From: CALCLY01 sp900552775
GTDB lineage: Bacteria; Bacillota; Clostridia; UMGS1883; UMGS1540
Assembly: GCA_937966555.1 (NCBI GenBank)
Contig: CALCLY010000023.1
Coordinates: 43,432-107,431 of the forward strand
Direction: 5' to 3'
Length of the DNA: 64,000 nucleotides
Below, one piece after another: positions 42,988 through 51,667 of the stretch (positions are counted from its first letter, which is position 1; every line of letters starts with the position of its first letter). The notes below the pieces were generated by a model. That model did no database searches. It saw only the letters and a list, made by a program, of their open reading frames with translations, and was not told where the DNA came from. Both the position numbers and the translations under genes were made by a program.

Positions 42988-44121
42988 ATGGGCGAATTGA
43001 TTGAACTTAAAAAAATCAAAGACGGAAAAAGCAGAAAAGCATATTATATTTTGGCGGTGCTTTTGCTTGCAACGGCGGCGCTTATTTATGTTAACGTGGC
43101 TCACAGTGCTTATAAAAAAGTACTTAAGCTTGACAACGCGTCTATAATGAGCCTTGAAAATTCGTCGTATAATTTCGGCAAAACAAGCAGCAATATAATA
43201 GTGTGCGGACAGGAAGGACTTTCCGCAATAAATAAAAACGGAGAGATTCAGTGGAAATTTTCTTCAAACGCCGTTTCTCCGCTTCTTTCATCTGAGGGTG
43301 ATTACTGCCTTTATTCTGATATGGGCGCTTTTAAGACCACTCTTGTAAACGGCGGCAAAGAAGTATATACACTTAATTCGTCATATGAGATTATTACGGT
43401 ATCGGTAAACAAAAACGGGTATTTTGCCGTGGCTTCAAAGGAAAGAGGTTTTAAATCTCAGGTTGCGGTATTTTCCACGTCCGGAGAGCAGATATACGCA
43501 TGGCATTCGGTTAATTATTACGTTCTTGCGGTTTGCGTGACGGACGATAACAAGGGAATGTTTGTTTCGGTTTTAAATGCCGACAACGGGGGAGACAACC
43601 TCTGCTCTGTGCTTTATTTTAACTTTAAAGATGAAGAACCGGCAGTAATTCAAAACACGGAGGGCAATATGGTTTCCGTGCTGAAGAATACCGAAAACGG
43701 TGTACTTGCGGTGGGAGACGCGGCAATGTTAGGATACACACGCGGCGGAAAAACTGATTTTTGCACTGATTATGAAGGAAGAACGCTTTTTGAATATGCT
43801 GCAACAAACAATACGGTGGTTTTGGGACTTTCGGCTTCCGCGTCTGACGGAGGACTCGGCGGCTCCGTGATCGAGTCGTACAGCACCGGAGGCGTTAAAA
43901 AAGGCGCATACAGACTTGACGGTGAAATAAAATTTCTTGACACAGACAGCGGAAAGATACTCGTAAATTCAGATGACGGCGCATATATATTAACGGACAG
44001 CTGCCGTTTAAGCGGAAGTCTTACTTTTGAAAACGAAGTTCGGGAGGGTCTTGTTTTCTCGGGAGGGAAAAAGCTTTTGCTTGTAAACGGCTCCAGCGTA
44101 AATATTTATGATATAAAGTGA
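42988..44121 (+). CDS. membrane-anchored beta-propeller protein, DUF5711-like
   Basis: 377 residues from the ATG at 42988 behind AAGGGGAAAG; a longer upstream reading would run inside truA. Residues about 16-36 are a membrane helix. The rest has repeated blades such as GQEGLSAINKNGEIQWKFS and VNKNGYFAVASKERGFKSQV, which fits the DUF5711 family. An extracytoplasmic sensor or scaffold role is possible, but function is unknown. It lies 16 bases after truA. Confidence 0.78.
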   Translation: MGELIELKKIKDGKSRKAYYILAVLLLATAALIYVNVAHSAYKKVLKLDNASIMSLENSSYNFGKTSSNIIVCGQEGLSAINKNGEIQWKFSSNAVSPLLSSEGDYCLYSDMGAFKTTLVNGGKEVYTLNSSYEIITVSVNKNGYFAVASKERGFKSQVAVFSTSGEQIYAWHSVNYYVLAVCVTDDNKGMFVSVLNADNGGDNLCSVLYFNFKDEEPAVIQNTEGNMVSVLKNTENGVLAVGDAAMLGYTRGGKTDFCTDYEGRTLFEYAATNNTVVLGLSASASDGGLGGSVIESYSTGGVKKGAYRLDGEIKFLDTDSGKILVNSDDGAYILTDSCRLSGSLTFENEVREGLVFSGGKKLLLVNGSSVNIYDIK

Positions 44122-44130
44122 GGGAATCTT

Positions 44131-44712
44131 ATGTTTGCGGACATTTTGGTTGTTCTTGCAGTGGCGATAACTGCACTTGACGGAAAACGCAGAGGACTTG
44201 TAAAAACTTTTCTCGGCCTGTTCGGAACGCTTGCGGCGGCAATTGCCGCTTCGTTTCTCAAAAAGCCGGCATATGAATTTCTCAGCAAAACGCCGCTTTT
44301 TGAAAACTTAAGAAGATCTGTGGAAAGCGGTGTATCAGAGAAATTTACGGCTGACGGCGCGGCAGGGATACTTTCAGGTGCTGCAAAGACGGCAGGCGAC
44401 GCTGCCGGAAGCACGGCTGCGGATATTATTTTGCCTGTTATAAGCGCGGTTATGGTTTTCATAGCCGTAATAATTGCGTTTAAAATACTTGGTTTTTTCC
44501 TTGACGGAGTGGTTCATCTTCCGGTTTTAAAACAAATTAATTCGGCAGGCGGTCTGATTTTGGGAGTTGTATTCGCACTGCTTCTTATTTATGCGGTGTT
44601 TGCGCTTTGGGGCTGCTTTACACTTTTTGAAATGCCAGCGCAGCTTACGGATTCGGTTCTGGCAAAATCTATGTTTTCAAATAATATATTACTGATACTT
44701 TTTTCAAAATAG
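44131..44712 (+). CDS. CvpA-family membrane protein
   Basis: 193 residues with four predicted membrane helices. The N-terminal signature is AITALDGKRRGLVKTFLGLFGT, and the late helix contains INSAGGLILGVVFALLLIYAV, as in colicin V production proteins. It follows the DUF5711-like gene by 10 bases. CvpA proteins affect envelope stress survival; the mechanism is unsettled. Confidence 0.85.
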   Translation: MFADILVVLAVAITALDGKRRGLVKTFLGLFGTLAAAIAASFLKKPAYEFLSKTPLFENLRRSVESGVSEKFTADGAAGILSGAAKTAGDAAGSTAADIILPVISAVMVFIAVIIAFKILGFFLDGVVHLPVLKQINSAGGLILGVVFALLLIYAVFALWGCFTLFEMPAQLTDSVLAKSMFSNNILLILFSK

Positions 44713-44746
44713 TTTTAATCTTTTAAACTGAAACGGAGGATGAAAG

Positions 44747-45622
44747 ATGGATTATATACAAAGAGCGCTGTCGGGTGACGGAATGGTGCGTGCCGCCGCT
44801 GCGATAACAACTGATATGGCGGAGAAGGCGCGCGAAATACACGGTCTTTCCAAAACCGTTACGGCGGCAATGGGGAGAACGCTCACTCTTTCGGCACTTA
44901 TGGGATGCCAAATGAAAGGTGACAGCGATTCTCTTACGGTTATGATAGACGGAGGCGGTCCTGCCGGAAGAATTACAGCGGTGGCAAACAGCGAAGCCGA
45001 GGTTAAAGGCTATGTTACAAATCCCGAGGCGGAGGCAGAGCCTAAAAACGGCAAATTAAACGTCGGCGGAGTTGTCGGGACGGACGGTTTTCTGACAGTT
45101 ATCAGAGATTTCGGACTTAAAGAACCGTATGTCGGCAAGGTTCGTCTTGTAAGCGGTGAAATAGGAGACGATGCGGCGGCATATTTTGCACAGAGCGAAC
45201 AGGTGCCGTCCATTGTGGCTCTCGGCGTTTTGATGAACCGTGACTGTACCGTAAAAGCTGCCGGAGGCCTTATAGTTCAGGCGATGCCCGGAGCGGATAA
45301 CGAATGTATAGAAAAACTTGAAAAGTTTGTGGCTGAGCTGCCGCCCGTGACAACGCTTATATCAGGCGGAGCAACACCCGAAGATATGATAAATGCTGCA
45401 CTTTCGCCATTCGGCTCTTATACAATGCAGCGTTTTGAAACGTCTTATAAGTGCGACTGCTCGAAAGAACGCATAGAACGTGCGCTCATAAGCCTCGGCA
45501 AGGACGAGCTTTCGGATATTATAAAAGAGCAGGGCAAGGCGGAAATGACTTGCCGCTTCTGCAACAAAAAATACACAGTTGACAAAGAAAGGCTTACGGA
45601 GCTTTTAAAAAGCATTTCCTGA
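44747..45622 (+). CDS. hslO: redox-regulated chaperone Hsp33
   Basis: 291 residues. The C-terminal zinc switch holds CDCS and CRFC, the four redox-active cysteines, after an N-terminal holdase domain beginning DYIQRALSGDGMVRAAA. It activates on oxidative unfolding to hold damaged proteins. GGAGG precedes the ATG. It is probably expressed with the upstream cvpA-like gene (34 bases). Confidence 0.95.
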   Translation: MDYIQRALSGDGMVRAAAAITTDMAEKAREIHGLSKTVTAAMGRTLTLSALMGCQMKGDSDSLTVMIDGGGPAGRITAVANSEAEVKGYVTNPEAEAEPKNGKLNVGGVVGTDGFLTVIRDFGLKEPYVGKVRLVSGEIGDDAAAYFAQSEQVPSIVALGVLMNRDCTVKAAGGLIVQAMPGADNECIEKLEKFVAELPPVTTLISGGATPEDMINAALSPFGSYTMQRFETSYKCDCSKERIERALISLGKDELSDIIKEQGKAEMTCRFCNKKYTVDKERLTELLKSIS

Positions 45623-45709
45623 CACCAAAATAAATCTCCTTCATATTATATAAATGTAAAAAATCTTACGTCTGCGCTTTGTGCAGATGGTTGAAAAGGA
45701 GATTGTTTA

Positions 45710-46756
45710 TTGAAAAGCAGACATTTTTTCGCGGGAGTAAATTCGCCCCAGGGTTTTTTTTCGTGCTTTGACGATATTGCTTCCGACAAGAAATGCGTAA
45801 GAAAAATTTATTTAAAGGGCGGACCCGGAATGGGTAAATCCTCATTGATGAAAAAAATTGCGGAGCGGGCAGAGGAAGAAAAGTACGATACGGATATTTT
45901 TCATTGCTCATCGGACACGAATTCGCTTGACGGAATATTTATTCCGAAGCTTAAAACGGCGGTTATAGACGCTACCGCGCCGCATAATTACGACCCCGTT
46001 TATCCCGGAGTCACGGGTGAGATTTTCTGCACGGCGGACTATCTTGACAGGGAAAAAACTGCGGAACATTCAGAGGAAATAATTCATTTTTCCGAGCATA
46101 AAAAAAGAGCTTTCGGGAAAGCGTATAATTACTTAAGTGCTGCGGCGCCGGTTATAGATGATATAAAAACCATGTATGAAAATCATACGTATATGCACGG
46201 GATAAACCTTGAAGTGCAGAAGGCGGCGGAAAAATATTTGCCTGAGAGCACTGCGCCCAAAGCCGGAGAATTGCGCAGGCTTTTCATAAGCGCCGTGGCG
46301 CCCGATGGATTTGTGAATTATACGGACAGCGCCTTCGCGGGATGCAGGCTGATATCGGTGAGGGGAGGCTGCGGAACGGAGATTTTCATGCGAAATATTG
46401 CGCGTATTGCCTTGTCGCGCGGACACAGGACGGAAGTTTTCTGCTGCCCGATGTTTCCCGACACAAAACCCGAACACGTTATACTTCCCGATATAGGAGT
46501 AGCGTTTACAACCTACAATCATTATCACCATGAGTCGGGTGAAGATTTTATTGATATTGATGAGTATTTAAGAGAAGTGCCGTCCGGCGTGGATGAGGGA
46601 TTCGAAATAGCTTCAAGACTTTTGCGAAAAGCCGTAAATGCTTTGGCAGACGCACGTGCGGCACATAGCTTTTTAGAGGGATTTTACACGCCCTATATGG
46701 ATTTTGAAGCGCTTTCAGAAGACGCCGACAGACTTACCGATAAAATTTTTAACTGA
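45710..46756 (+). CDS. P-loop ATPase of unknown function
   Basis: 348 residues from TTG 45710 behind AAAAGGAGA. Walker A is KGGPGMGKSSLMKKIA (residues about 36-51). The opening MKSRHFFAGVNSPQGFFSCF and the later KAYNYLSAAAPVIDDIKTMYE match the conserved PRK06851-like clostridial ATPase family, from memory. These carry two related halves, and the second half here keeps VRGGCGTEIFMRNIA, a second P-loop-like stretch. Role unknown; possibly sporulation-associated, given its distribution (inference). Confidence 0.75.
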   Translation: MKSRHFFAGVNSPQGFFSCFDDIASDKKCVRKIYLKGGPGMGKSSLMKKIAERAEEEKYDTDIFHCSSDTNSLDGIFIPKLKTAVIDATAPHNYDPVYPGVTGEIFCTADYLDREKTAEHSEEIIHFSEHKKRAFGKAYNYLSAAAPVIDDIKTMYENHTYMHGINLEVQKAAEKYLPESTAPKAGELRRLFISAVAPDGFVNYTDSAFAGCRLISVRGGCGTEIFMRNIARIALSRGHRTEVFCCPMFPDTKPEHVILPDIGVAFTTYNHYHHESGEDFIDIDEYLREVPSGVDEGFEIASRLLRKAVNALADARAAHSFLEGFYTPYMDFEALSEDADRLTDKIFN

Positions 46757-46775
46757 AAAGAAAAGAGGAAAAAAC

Positions 46776-47552
46776 ATGAGAATTGCTGACGTTATAAGGA
46801 GAATTGAGAGTTACGCGCCGACAAGCCTAGCGGAAAGCTATGACAATGTCGGACTGCTTTTCGGAGATGATATGCGTGAGATTACCTCTGCATTGCTTAC
46901 GCTGGACGTTGATATCGATGTGGCGCATGAGGCGGCTGAATACGGTGCTAATCTCATTGTGAGCCATCATCCGCTTATTTTTAATCCGATAAAGACAATA
47001 ACGGCGGACAGCGCCGTTGGAAGGTGTCTTTTATTTTTGGCGGAAAACAAAATTTCGGTTTACAGCGCTCATACAAATCTCGACAGCGCCGAGGGCGGTC
47101 TCTGTGACCTTATGGCGGCAATGATAGGAATAGAAAATACAAGTCCCGTTCTGCCGGGCACCGGAGGAGAAGGTCTCGGCAGGGTGGGGCTTTTGCCCGA
47201 CGATATGACTATGGGCGAGCTGTGCGATAAAATTATAGACGTATACAAGCTTCGCCACATTCGCTTTGTCGGGGAGGAAAGCGATATTGTAAGGCGTGCC
47301 GCGCTTTGCTCGGGAAGCGGAATGTCATTGACGGAGGATGTTCTCAAAGCCGATGCCGATGTTTACATTACGGGTGACATAAAATACGGTGCGGCAAGGG
47401 AAGCGGCGGCAATGGGGCTTAATCTGATAGAGGTTTCCCACTACGACAGTGAGATTTTTGCACCTCTTATTTTTGAGAGGATTTTGGGTGATGATATTAA
47501 GACATATATATCAAATGCAAACCGTGATATTTTCAATATGAAATACAGATAA
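46776..47552 (+). CDS. Nif3-like dinuclear metal centre protein
   Basis: 258 residues from the ATG at 46776 behind AAAGAGG. Metal ligands are visible in VSHHPLIF, SAHTNLDSA and VSHYDSE. It forms a hexameric ring in structures of the family (YqfO, YbgI). The enzymatic function is uncertain; GTP cyclohydrolase-like activity has been proposed for relatives. It follows the ATPase gene by 19 bases. Confidence 0.9.
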   Translation: MRIADVIRRIESYAPTSLAESYDNVGLLFGDDMREITSALLTLDVDIDVAHEAAEYGANLIVSHHPLIFNPIKTITADSAVGRCLLFLAENKISVYSAHTNLDSAEGGLCDLMAAMIGIENTSPVLPGTGGEGLGRVGLLPDDMTMGELCDKIIDVYKLRHIRFVGEESDIVRRAALCSGSGMSLTEDVLKADADVYITGDIKYGAAREAAAMGLNLIEVSHYDSEIFAPLIFERILGDDIKTYISNANRDIFNMKYR

Positions 47553-47743
47553 AATCCTTGCTGTGTTCCAAATTTTATCCATATGAAAAAAATTTGGCTA
47601 GTTTTGCTAAAAAATAAAGCTTTTTAAGAGATATTAAACCTTTTTGGTGGAATATTTTGTTAAAATGTCATTAAAATAATTTCAAAAATTAATTGAAAAT
47701 GATGAGTTTTACGTTGACTTTGTTTAAAAAATAAAATTTTAAC

Positions 47744-47772
47744 TTGACAAATCTTTTGTTTTTGTGTATAAT
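47744..47772 (+). promoter_or_regulatory. promoter of sigH
   Basis: TTGACA (47744-47749), 17 bases, TATAAT (47767-47772): full consensus. The 190 bases before it are AT-rich with no gene. Confidence 0.8.
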
Positions 47773-47807
47773 TGAGTAGTCAAAAAGTCAGAAAGTGAGT
47801 TATTGAA

Positions 47808-48434
47808 ATGAGTAACAAAGGAGAAAACAAAAAAAACTTTTGCGACCTTGCAGACGAGCAGATTGTTGCCCTTTCTCAGGCGGGAGATGATGAAGCACTT
47901 GAGTTTCTTCTGATGAAATATAGAACCGCTGTTCTAAAACGAGCAAGAACATATTTTCTCATTGGCGCAGATCACGAGGATATTGTTCAGGAGGGCATGG
48001 TTGGGTTATTTAAGGCAGTTCGAGATTTTAACCCTGAAAAGCAGTCGGGTTTCCGCAGCTTTGCAGAGCTTTGCATCACAAGACAGATGATAACCGCGAT
48101 TAAAACCGCAACAAGGCAGAAGCATACGCCGCTGAATACCTATATTTCCCTTAACAGACCTCTTTTCGATGAGGAATACGAAATGACGCTCATGGACATA
48201 CTCGGGGAGGAAGCAAAGGTAGTAAACCCCGAGGAAATTATTTTGAACAAAGAGCAATATGAAGATATCGAGCAAAAAATAAAAACGGCTTTAAGTCAGT
48301 TTGAACGCCGTGTTCTCTCATATTACTTGAAGGGAAAGTCTTATCAGGAAATCGGGACTATTTTACAAAGAGATCCCAAATCCATTGACAATGCGCTTCA
48401 ACGCATTAAGAAAAAGATAGACAAGATGCGCTGA
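47808..48434 (+). CDS. sigH: RNA polymerase sigma-H factor
   Basis: 208 residues. Region 2 contains YFLIGADHEDIVQEGMVGLFKAVRDF, which recognises the -10 and core polymerase. Region 4 has the LKGKSYQEIGTILQRDPKSI helix-turn-helix for the -35. The length and NTYISLNRPLFDEE linker fit SigH rather than SigF or SigG. SigH starts the sporulation programme, including spoIIE regulators. It is followed 4 bases later by tRNA-Gly, probably on the same transcript. Confidence 0.93.
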   Translation: MSNKGENKKNFCDLADEQIVALSQAGDDEALEFLLMKYRTAVLKRARTYFLIGADHEDIVQEGMVGLFKAVRDFNPEKQSGFRSFAELCITRQMITAIKTATRQKHTPLNTYISLNRPLFDEEYEMTLMDILGEEAKVVNPEEIILNKEQYEDIEQKIKTALSQFERRVLSYYLKGKSYQEIGTILQRDPKSIDNALQRIKKKIDKMR

Positions 48435-48438
48435 TTAT

Positions 48439-48512
48439 GCGGGCATAGCTCAATGGCAGAGTCCCGGCTTCCCAAGCCGGTCGTGCGGGTTCGATTCCCG
48501 TTGCCCGCTCCA
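48439..48512 (+). tRNA. tRNA-Gly (anticodon CCC)
   Basis: Acceptor GCGGGCA with TGCCCGC, encoded CCA after discriminator T, anticodon stem CCGGC/GCCGG with loop TTCCCAA giving CCC, and TTCGATTC in the T loop. It reads GGG. It starts 4 bases after the sigH stop codon. Confidence 0.95.
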
Positions 48513-48640
48513 TTATAATGCGCCGGAGACAGTTTGTCTGTCATATTTGCCCGAAAGCTCAAGGAGAGCGTCATTTTATTTGAAGGATCGGTTCAATTCC
48601 GAAAAGGGCTCATCAATTTTCAAAGTGAGGGGATTCATTT

Positions 48641-48910
48641 ATGTTCGAAGACAAGACTTTAATTTGCAAGGATTGCGGCAAGGAGTTTGTTTTCACGGCA
48701 GGAGAACAGGAGTTCTATGCTGAGAAAGGCTTCCAGAACGAACCGCTTCGTTGCAAAGATTGTCGTATTGCGAAAAAACAGGCAATTCGCGAAAACCGCG
48801 AAATGCATACAGCTGTTTGCGCAAGCTGCGGCAAAGAAGCTAAGGTTCCGTTCGTTCCGAAGGACGACAGACCGGTTTACTGCAGCGAATGCTTTGCAAA
48901 CCAGAAATAA
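48641..48910 (+). CDS. small double zinc-ribbon protein
   Basis: 89 residues with two Cys4 ribbons: CKDCGKEF with CKDC, and CASCGKEA with CSEC. It matches the zinc-ribbon family that often starts LICKDCGKEFVFTAGEQEFY. Function unknown, possibly nucleic-acid binding. GTGAGGGG precedes the ATG. Followed by a terminator near 48954-48978. Confidence 0.85.
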   Translation: MFEDKTLICKDCGKEFVFTAGEQEFYAEKGFQNEPLRCKDCRIAKKQAIRENREMHTAVCASCGKEAKVPFVPKDDRPVYCSECFANQK

Positions 48911-48953
48911 TCTCTCGCTTTGAGGTTATACACGGTACATACGAACATGGAGG

Positions 48954-48978
48954 GGCTGTGAGAATGCAGTCCCTTTTT
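48954..48978 (+). terminator. terminator after the zinc-ribbon gene
   Basis: GGGGCTG and CAGTCCC pair around an 8-base loop, followed by five T. Confidence 0.7.
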
Positions 48979-49013
48979 CATTTATCAGATTCGGAGAGGA
49001 GACAAGATAAAAA

Positions 49014-49976
49014 GTGAAAAAAACAGTAGCGGCATTGCTGTCTTTGGCAATGGTTTTGGGAGGAACGGCGAGTGCTGCCGGCAGCGCTGGTACGCTTGCC
49101 TCATTGGGACTTTTTAGAGGCACAGATAAAGGTTATGAACTTGAGCGCACGGCAACACGTGCGGAAATTGCCGTAACACTAGTAAGACTTTTGGGAAAAG
49201 AAGAAAAGGCAATAATGCAGCAAAATCCGCATCCTTTTGCGGATGTGCCGGAGTGGGCGGCACCCTATGTGGGATATCTTTACGAGAACTATCTTGTCAG
49301 CGGAATCTCTGACAGAGAATTCGGAACAACGGCTCCTGCTTCGCGCTGCCAGTTTGCGGCAATGCTGCTTCGTGCTCTCGGATATTCCGATTCAAACGGT
49401 GATTTCAGCTATTCCGATTCGCTTAATGTTGCATCGGATGCCGGAATAATTAAAAACGGCTCGGTTTCGGACGGAGAGCTGCTACGCTCGGAAATGACGG
49501 ATCTTTCCGCTGCCGCGCTTTCAACTCCGCTTAAAAATGCAAGACGTACATTGGCGCAGAAGCTGTGTCTCGAACATGTTTTTTCGGAAACCGCGGCAAT
49601 AGATGCAGGCGTTATGAAACCGTTTGATCCTTCGGAAACTTTTTCCGATGTCCCGACGGCACTCGGGAGTGCAGCCGCACGCATACAGGGCTCAGATATT
49701 TTGATAGAGCTTGACAAAAAGACGGAAAATTACGGTTTGCGTCTTTACTGTGCGGAGGGTGACGGCTATTATTACGAAATAAAAAGCAGCGGATATCCGT
49801 ATTTTGAAAAGGACACAATTTATGTAAGCGGCGATCCGGCAACGTATTCGCAGACAATAACGGTGCATGGGCTTCCGCTTAATAAGCAATACTCTTTTAT
49901 TGTGGCAAAAACAAGCAGTGAATCGATTCCGTTTGAATTTATCTCAAGAACCGAAAAAACTTCGGTTATGTACTAA
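49014..49976 (+). CDS. secreted SLH-domain protein
   Basis: 320 residues from a GTG behind GAGGAGAC. Signal peptide to about residue 24. Residues about 25-130 contain S-layer homology repeats with ATRAEIAVTLVRLLG, FADVPEWAAPYVGYLYENYL and SRCQFAAMLLRALGY. The second half is an unnamed beta-rich domain. SLH repeats attach to pyruvylated wall polymer. It is 18 bases upstream of the FG-GAP gene and probably co-expressed. Confidence 0.88.
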   Translation: MKKTVAALLSLAMVLGGTASAAGSAGTLASLGLFRGTDKGYELERTATRAEIAVTLVRLLGKEEKAIMQQNPHPFADVPEWAAPYVGYLYENYLVSGISDREFGTTAPASRCQFAAMLLRALGYSDSNGDFSYSDSLNVASDAGIIKNGSVSDGELLRSEMTDLSAAALSTPLKNARRTLAQKLCLEHVFSETAAIDAGVMKPFDPSETFSDVPTALGSAAARIQGSDILIELDKKTENYGLRLYCAEGDGYYYEIKSSGYPYFEKDTIYVSGDPATYSQTITVHGLPLNKQYSFIVAKTSSESIPFEFISRTEKTSVMY

Positions 49977-49994
49977 AAGGGAGGAGAAAAAAGT

Positions 49995-51584
49995 ATGAAA
50001 AAAATGATTTGCTTAACACTTATATTTATGCTGATTTTCTCCGCATCCGTTTCCGCGGCACCGTATCTTAAGTACTCAAACGGCGGAACTTTTGGGCTTT
50101 GGAGTGAAGAAAGTTATTATTGCACTCCCGTATGCACGGATATAAATGCGGACGGGAAAAACGAAATTATTTGTGCTTCATACGGTGTTTACGTTTTGGA
50201 CGCCGCTTCGGGAGAGCTTATATGGCGCGTGAATGCCGGAAAAGACAGGAGTACGCCTTTTGTGGAAATAGGAGGAAATTCGGGGCATACATGGTGTGAC
50301 ATTTCCGTGTGTGACATAGACGGTGACGGTGTATCGGAGATCATAAGCGGTCACAGTGACGGAACCGTTTCCGTGCTTTCGTCAGACGGTTATTTTAAAT
50401 GGGGCTGGCCGCAAAAGGTTGTTTCAGCTCCGGTGAGATCATTGAAAATTGCTGATCTGGACAGTGACGGAAGGAGCGAAATAATAGCAGGGTTTGGCAC
50501 CGAAAGTCCTGAAAATGTATGGGTTTTCGAGCCTGACGGAAGTGTCAGACCGGGCTGGCCTCAGATGGACGCCGGTCACCGCGCGCAAGACGGCGGCGAT
50601 TACAGAGAAAACGGCTGGGCGTGGGGTGTTTTTAACGACAATATATCAACAGGCGATATAGACGGTGACGGACAGCTTGAAATAATAGTTCCAAGCGATT
50701 TGGCTTTCACCGCGGCATATAATCCCGACGGGACACAGGTTAAAGCTAACGAAACTTATTACGGCGGCAGAACATGGGCAAAAATACCGTTTTACGAAGA
50801 TTACGGCACGGAAATCAGAATGGACAACGAAGGCTGGGGATTTCCGCTTGACGGAACAGAAAAGAGGGAAGATCTTTTCCGCGCCGAAATGGGACATGCC
50901 GGCTCGTGCGTATATGACCTGGACGGAGACGGGAAAAACGAAGTGGCGCTTGTAGGAATTATGGCAAACAGAAAATACAGCTTTTATCCGCCGACGGAAT
51001 ATATGACACTCTTTATTTTAAACGGAGACAGAACAAGGTTTTACAATAAGGAAAAGGGGTATGACTGGCGTCGTATTCCCACGGATCTCGGAGCGCCGCT
51101 TGTTCAGACACCGGAGATTATAAGCTCACGTGTAAATTCTAAACCTGTTGTTGAAGATTTAAACGGTGACGGTGTACCGGAAATTCTGTTTCCGTCATAT
51201 AACGGCAAGTTGCACTGTTTTTCACTTGACAGAAGTGAAAAAGGAGCATGGCCCTATTCTCTGACAAAGAGAACGAGTCCCCTTTTTGAATATGCTTCCG
51301 CGCCGGCATGTGCGGATATAAACGGAGACGGAAAAAAAGAAGTTGTTTTTGTTTCGTTTTACGATCCGTCCCAAAGTGTTCCTCAGGGGAGCGGCGGCAG
51401 CCTCTATATTCTTGATTGCGAAGGAAGACTGATTTCAAAAACACAGCTTCCGCCGTCAAAGGAGGCGGGAAACTATATAAACGGCTCAATGGCAACTCCG
51501 CTCATATATGACACAGACGGTGACGGGGTTTTGGAAATAGTTATTAATACGCTGCACGGAGGAATATCCGTGTTTGGACTGTAA
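49995..51584 (+). CDS. secreted FG-GAP / VCBS beta-propeller protein
   Basis: 529 residues. A signal peptide ends near VSAAPY. At least eight DxNxDG or DxDxDG calcium-binding loops (DINADGKNEI, DIDGDGVSEI, DLDSDGRSEI, DLDGDGKNEV, DLNGDGVPEI, DINGDGKKEV, DTDGDGVLEI and others) mark blades of an integrin-like propeller. It is probably a calcium-stabilised surface binding protein. Paired with the SLH protein, which may anchor or assist it. Confidence 0.88.
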   Translation: MKKMICLTLIFMLIFSASVSAAPYLKYSNGGTFGLWSEESYYCTPVCTDINADGKNEIICASYGVYVLDAASGELIWRVNAGKDRSTPFVEIGGNSGHTWCDISVCDIDGDGVSEIISGHSDGTVSVLSSDGYFKWGWPQKVVSAPVRSLKIADLDSDGRSEIIAGFGTESPENVWVFEPDGSVRPGWPQMDAGHRAQDGGDYRENGWAWGVFNDNISTGDIDGDGQLEIIVPSDLAFTAAYNPDGTQVKANETYYGGRTWAKIPFYEDYGTEIRMDNEGWGFPLDGTEKREDLFRAEMGHAGSCVYDLDGDGKNEVALVGIMANRKYSFYPPTEYMTLFILNGDRTRFYNKEKGYDWRRIPTDLGAPLVQTPEIISSRVNSKPVVEDLNGDGVPEILFPSYNGKLHCFSLDRSEKGAWPYSLTKRTSPLFEYASAPACADINGDGKKEVVFVSFYDPSQSVPQGSGGSLYILDCEGRLISKTQLPPSKEAGNYINGSMATPLIYDTDGDGVLEIVINTLHGGISVFGL

Positions 51585-51601
51585 AATTTTTGTACGGAAT
51601 A

Positions 51602-51630
51602 TTGACAAATACATAATAAACAAATATAAT
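51602..51630 (+). promoter_or_regulatory. promoter of the aldolase/dehydrogenase gene
   Basis: TTGACA (51602-51607), 17 bases, TATAAT (51625-51630): full consensus, 37 bases before the start codon. Confidence 0.78.
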
Positions 51631-51667
51631 ATTTGGTATAAGTATATATGAAAGGCTTGATTTTAAT

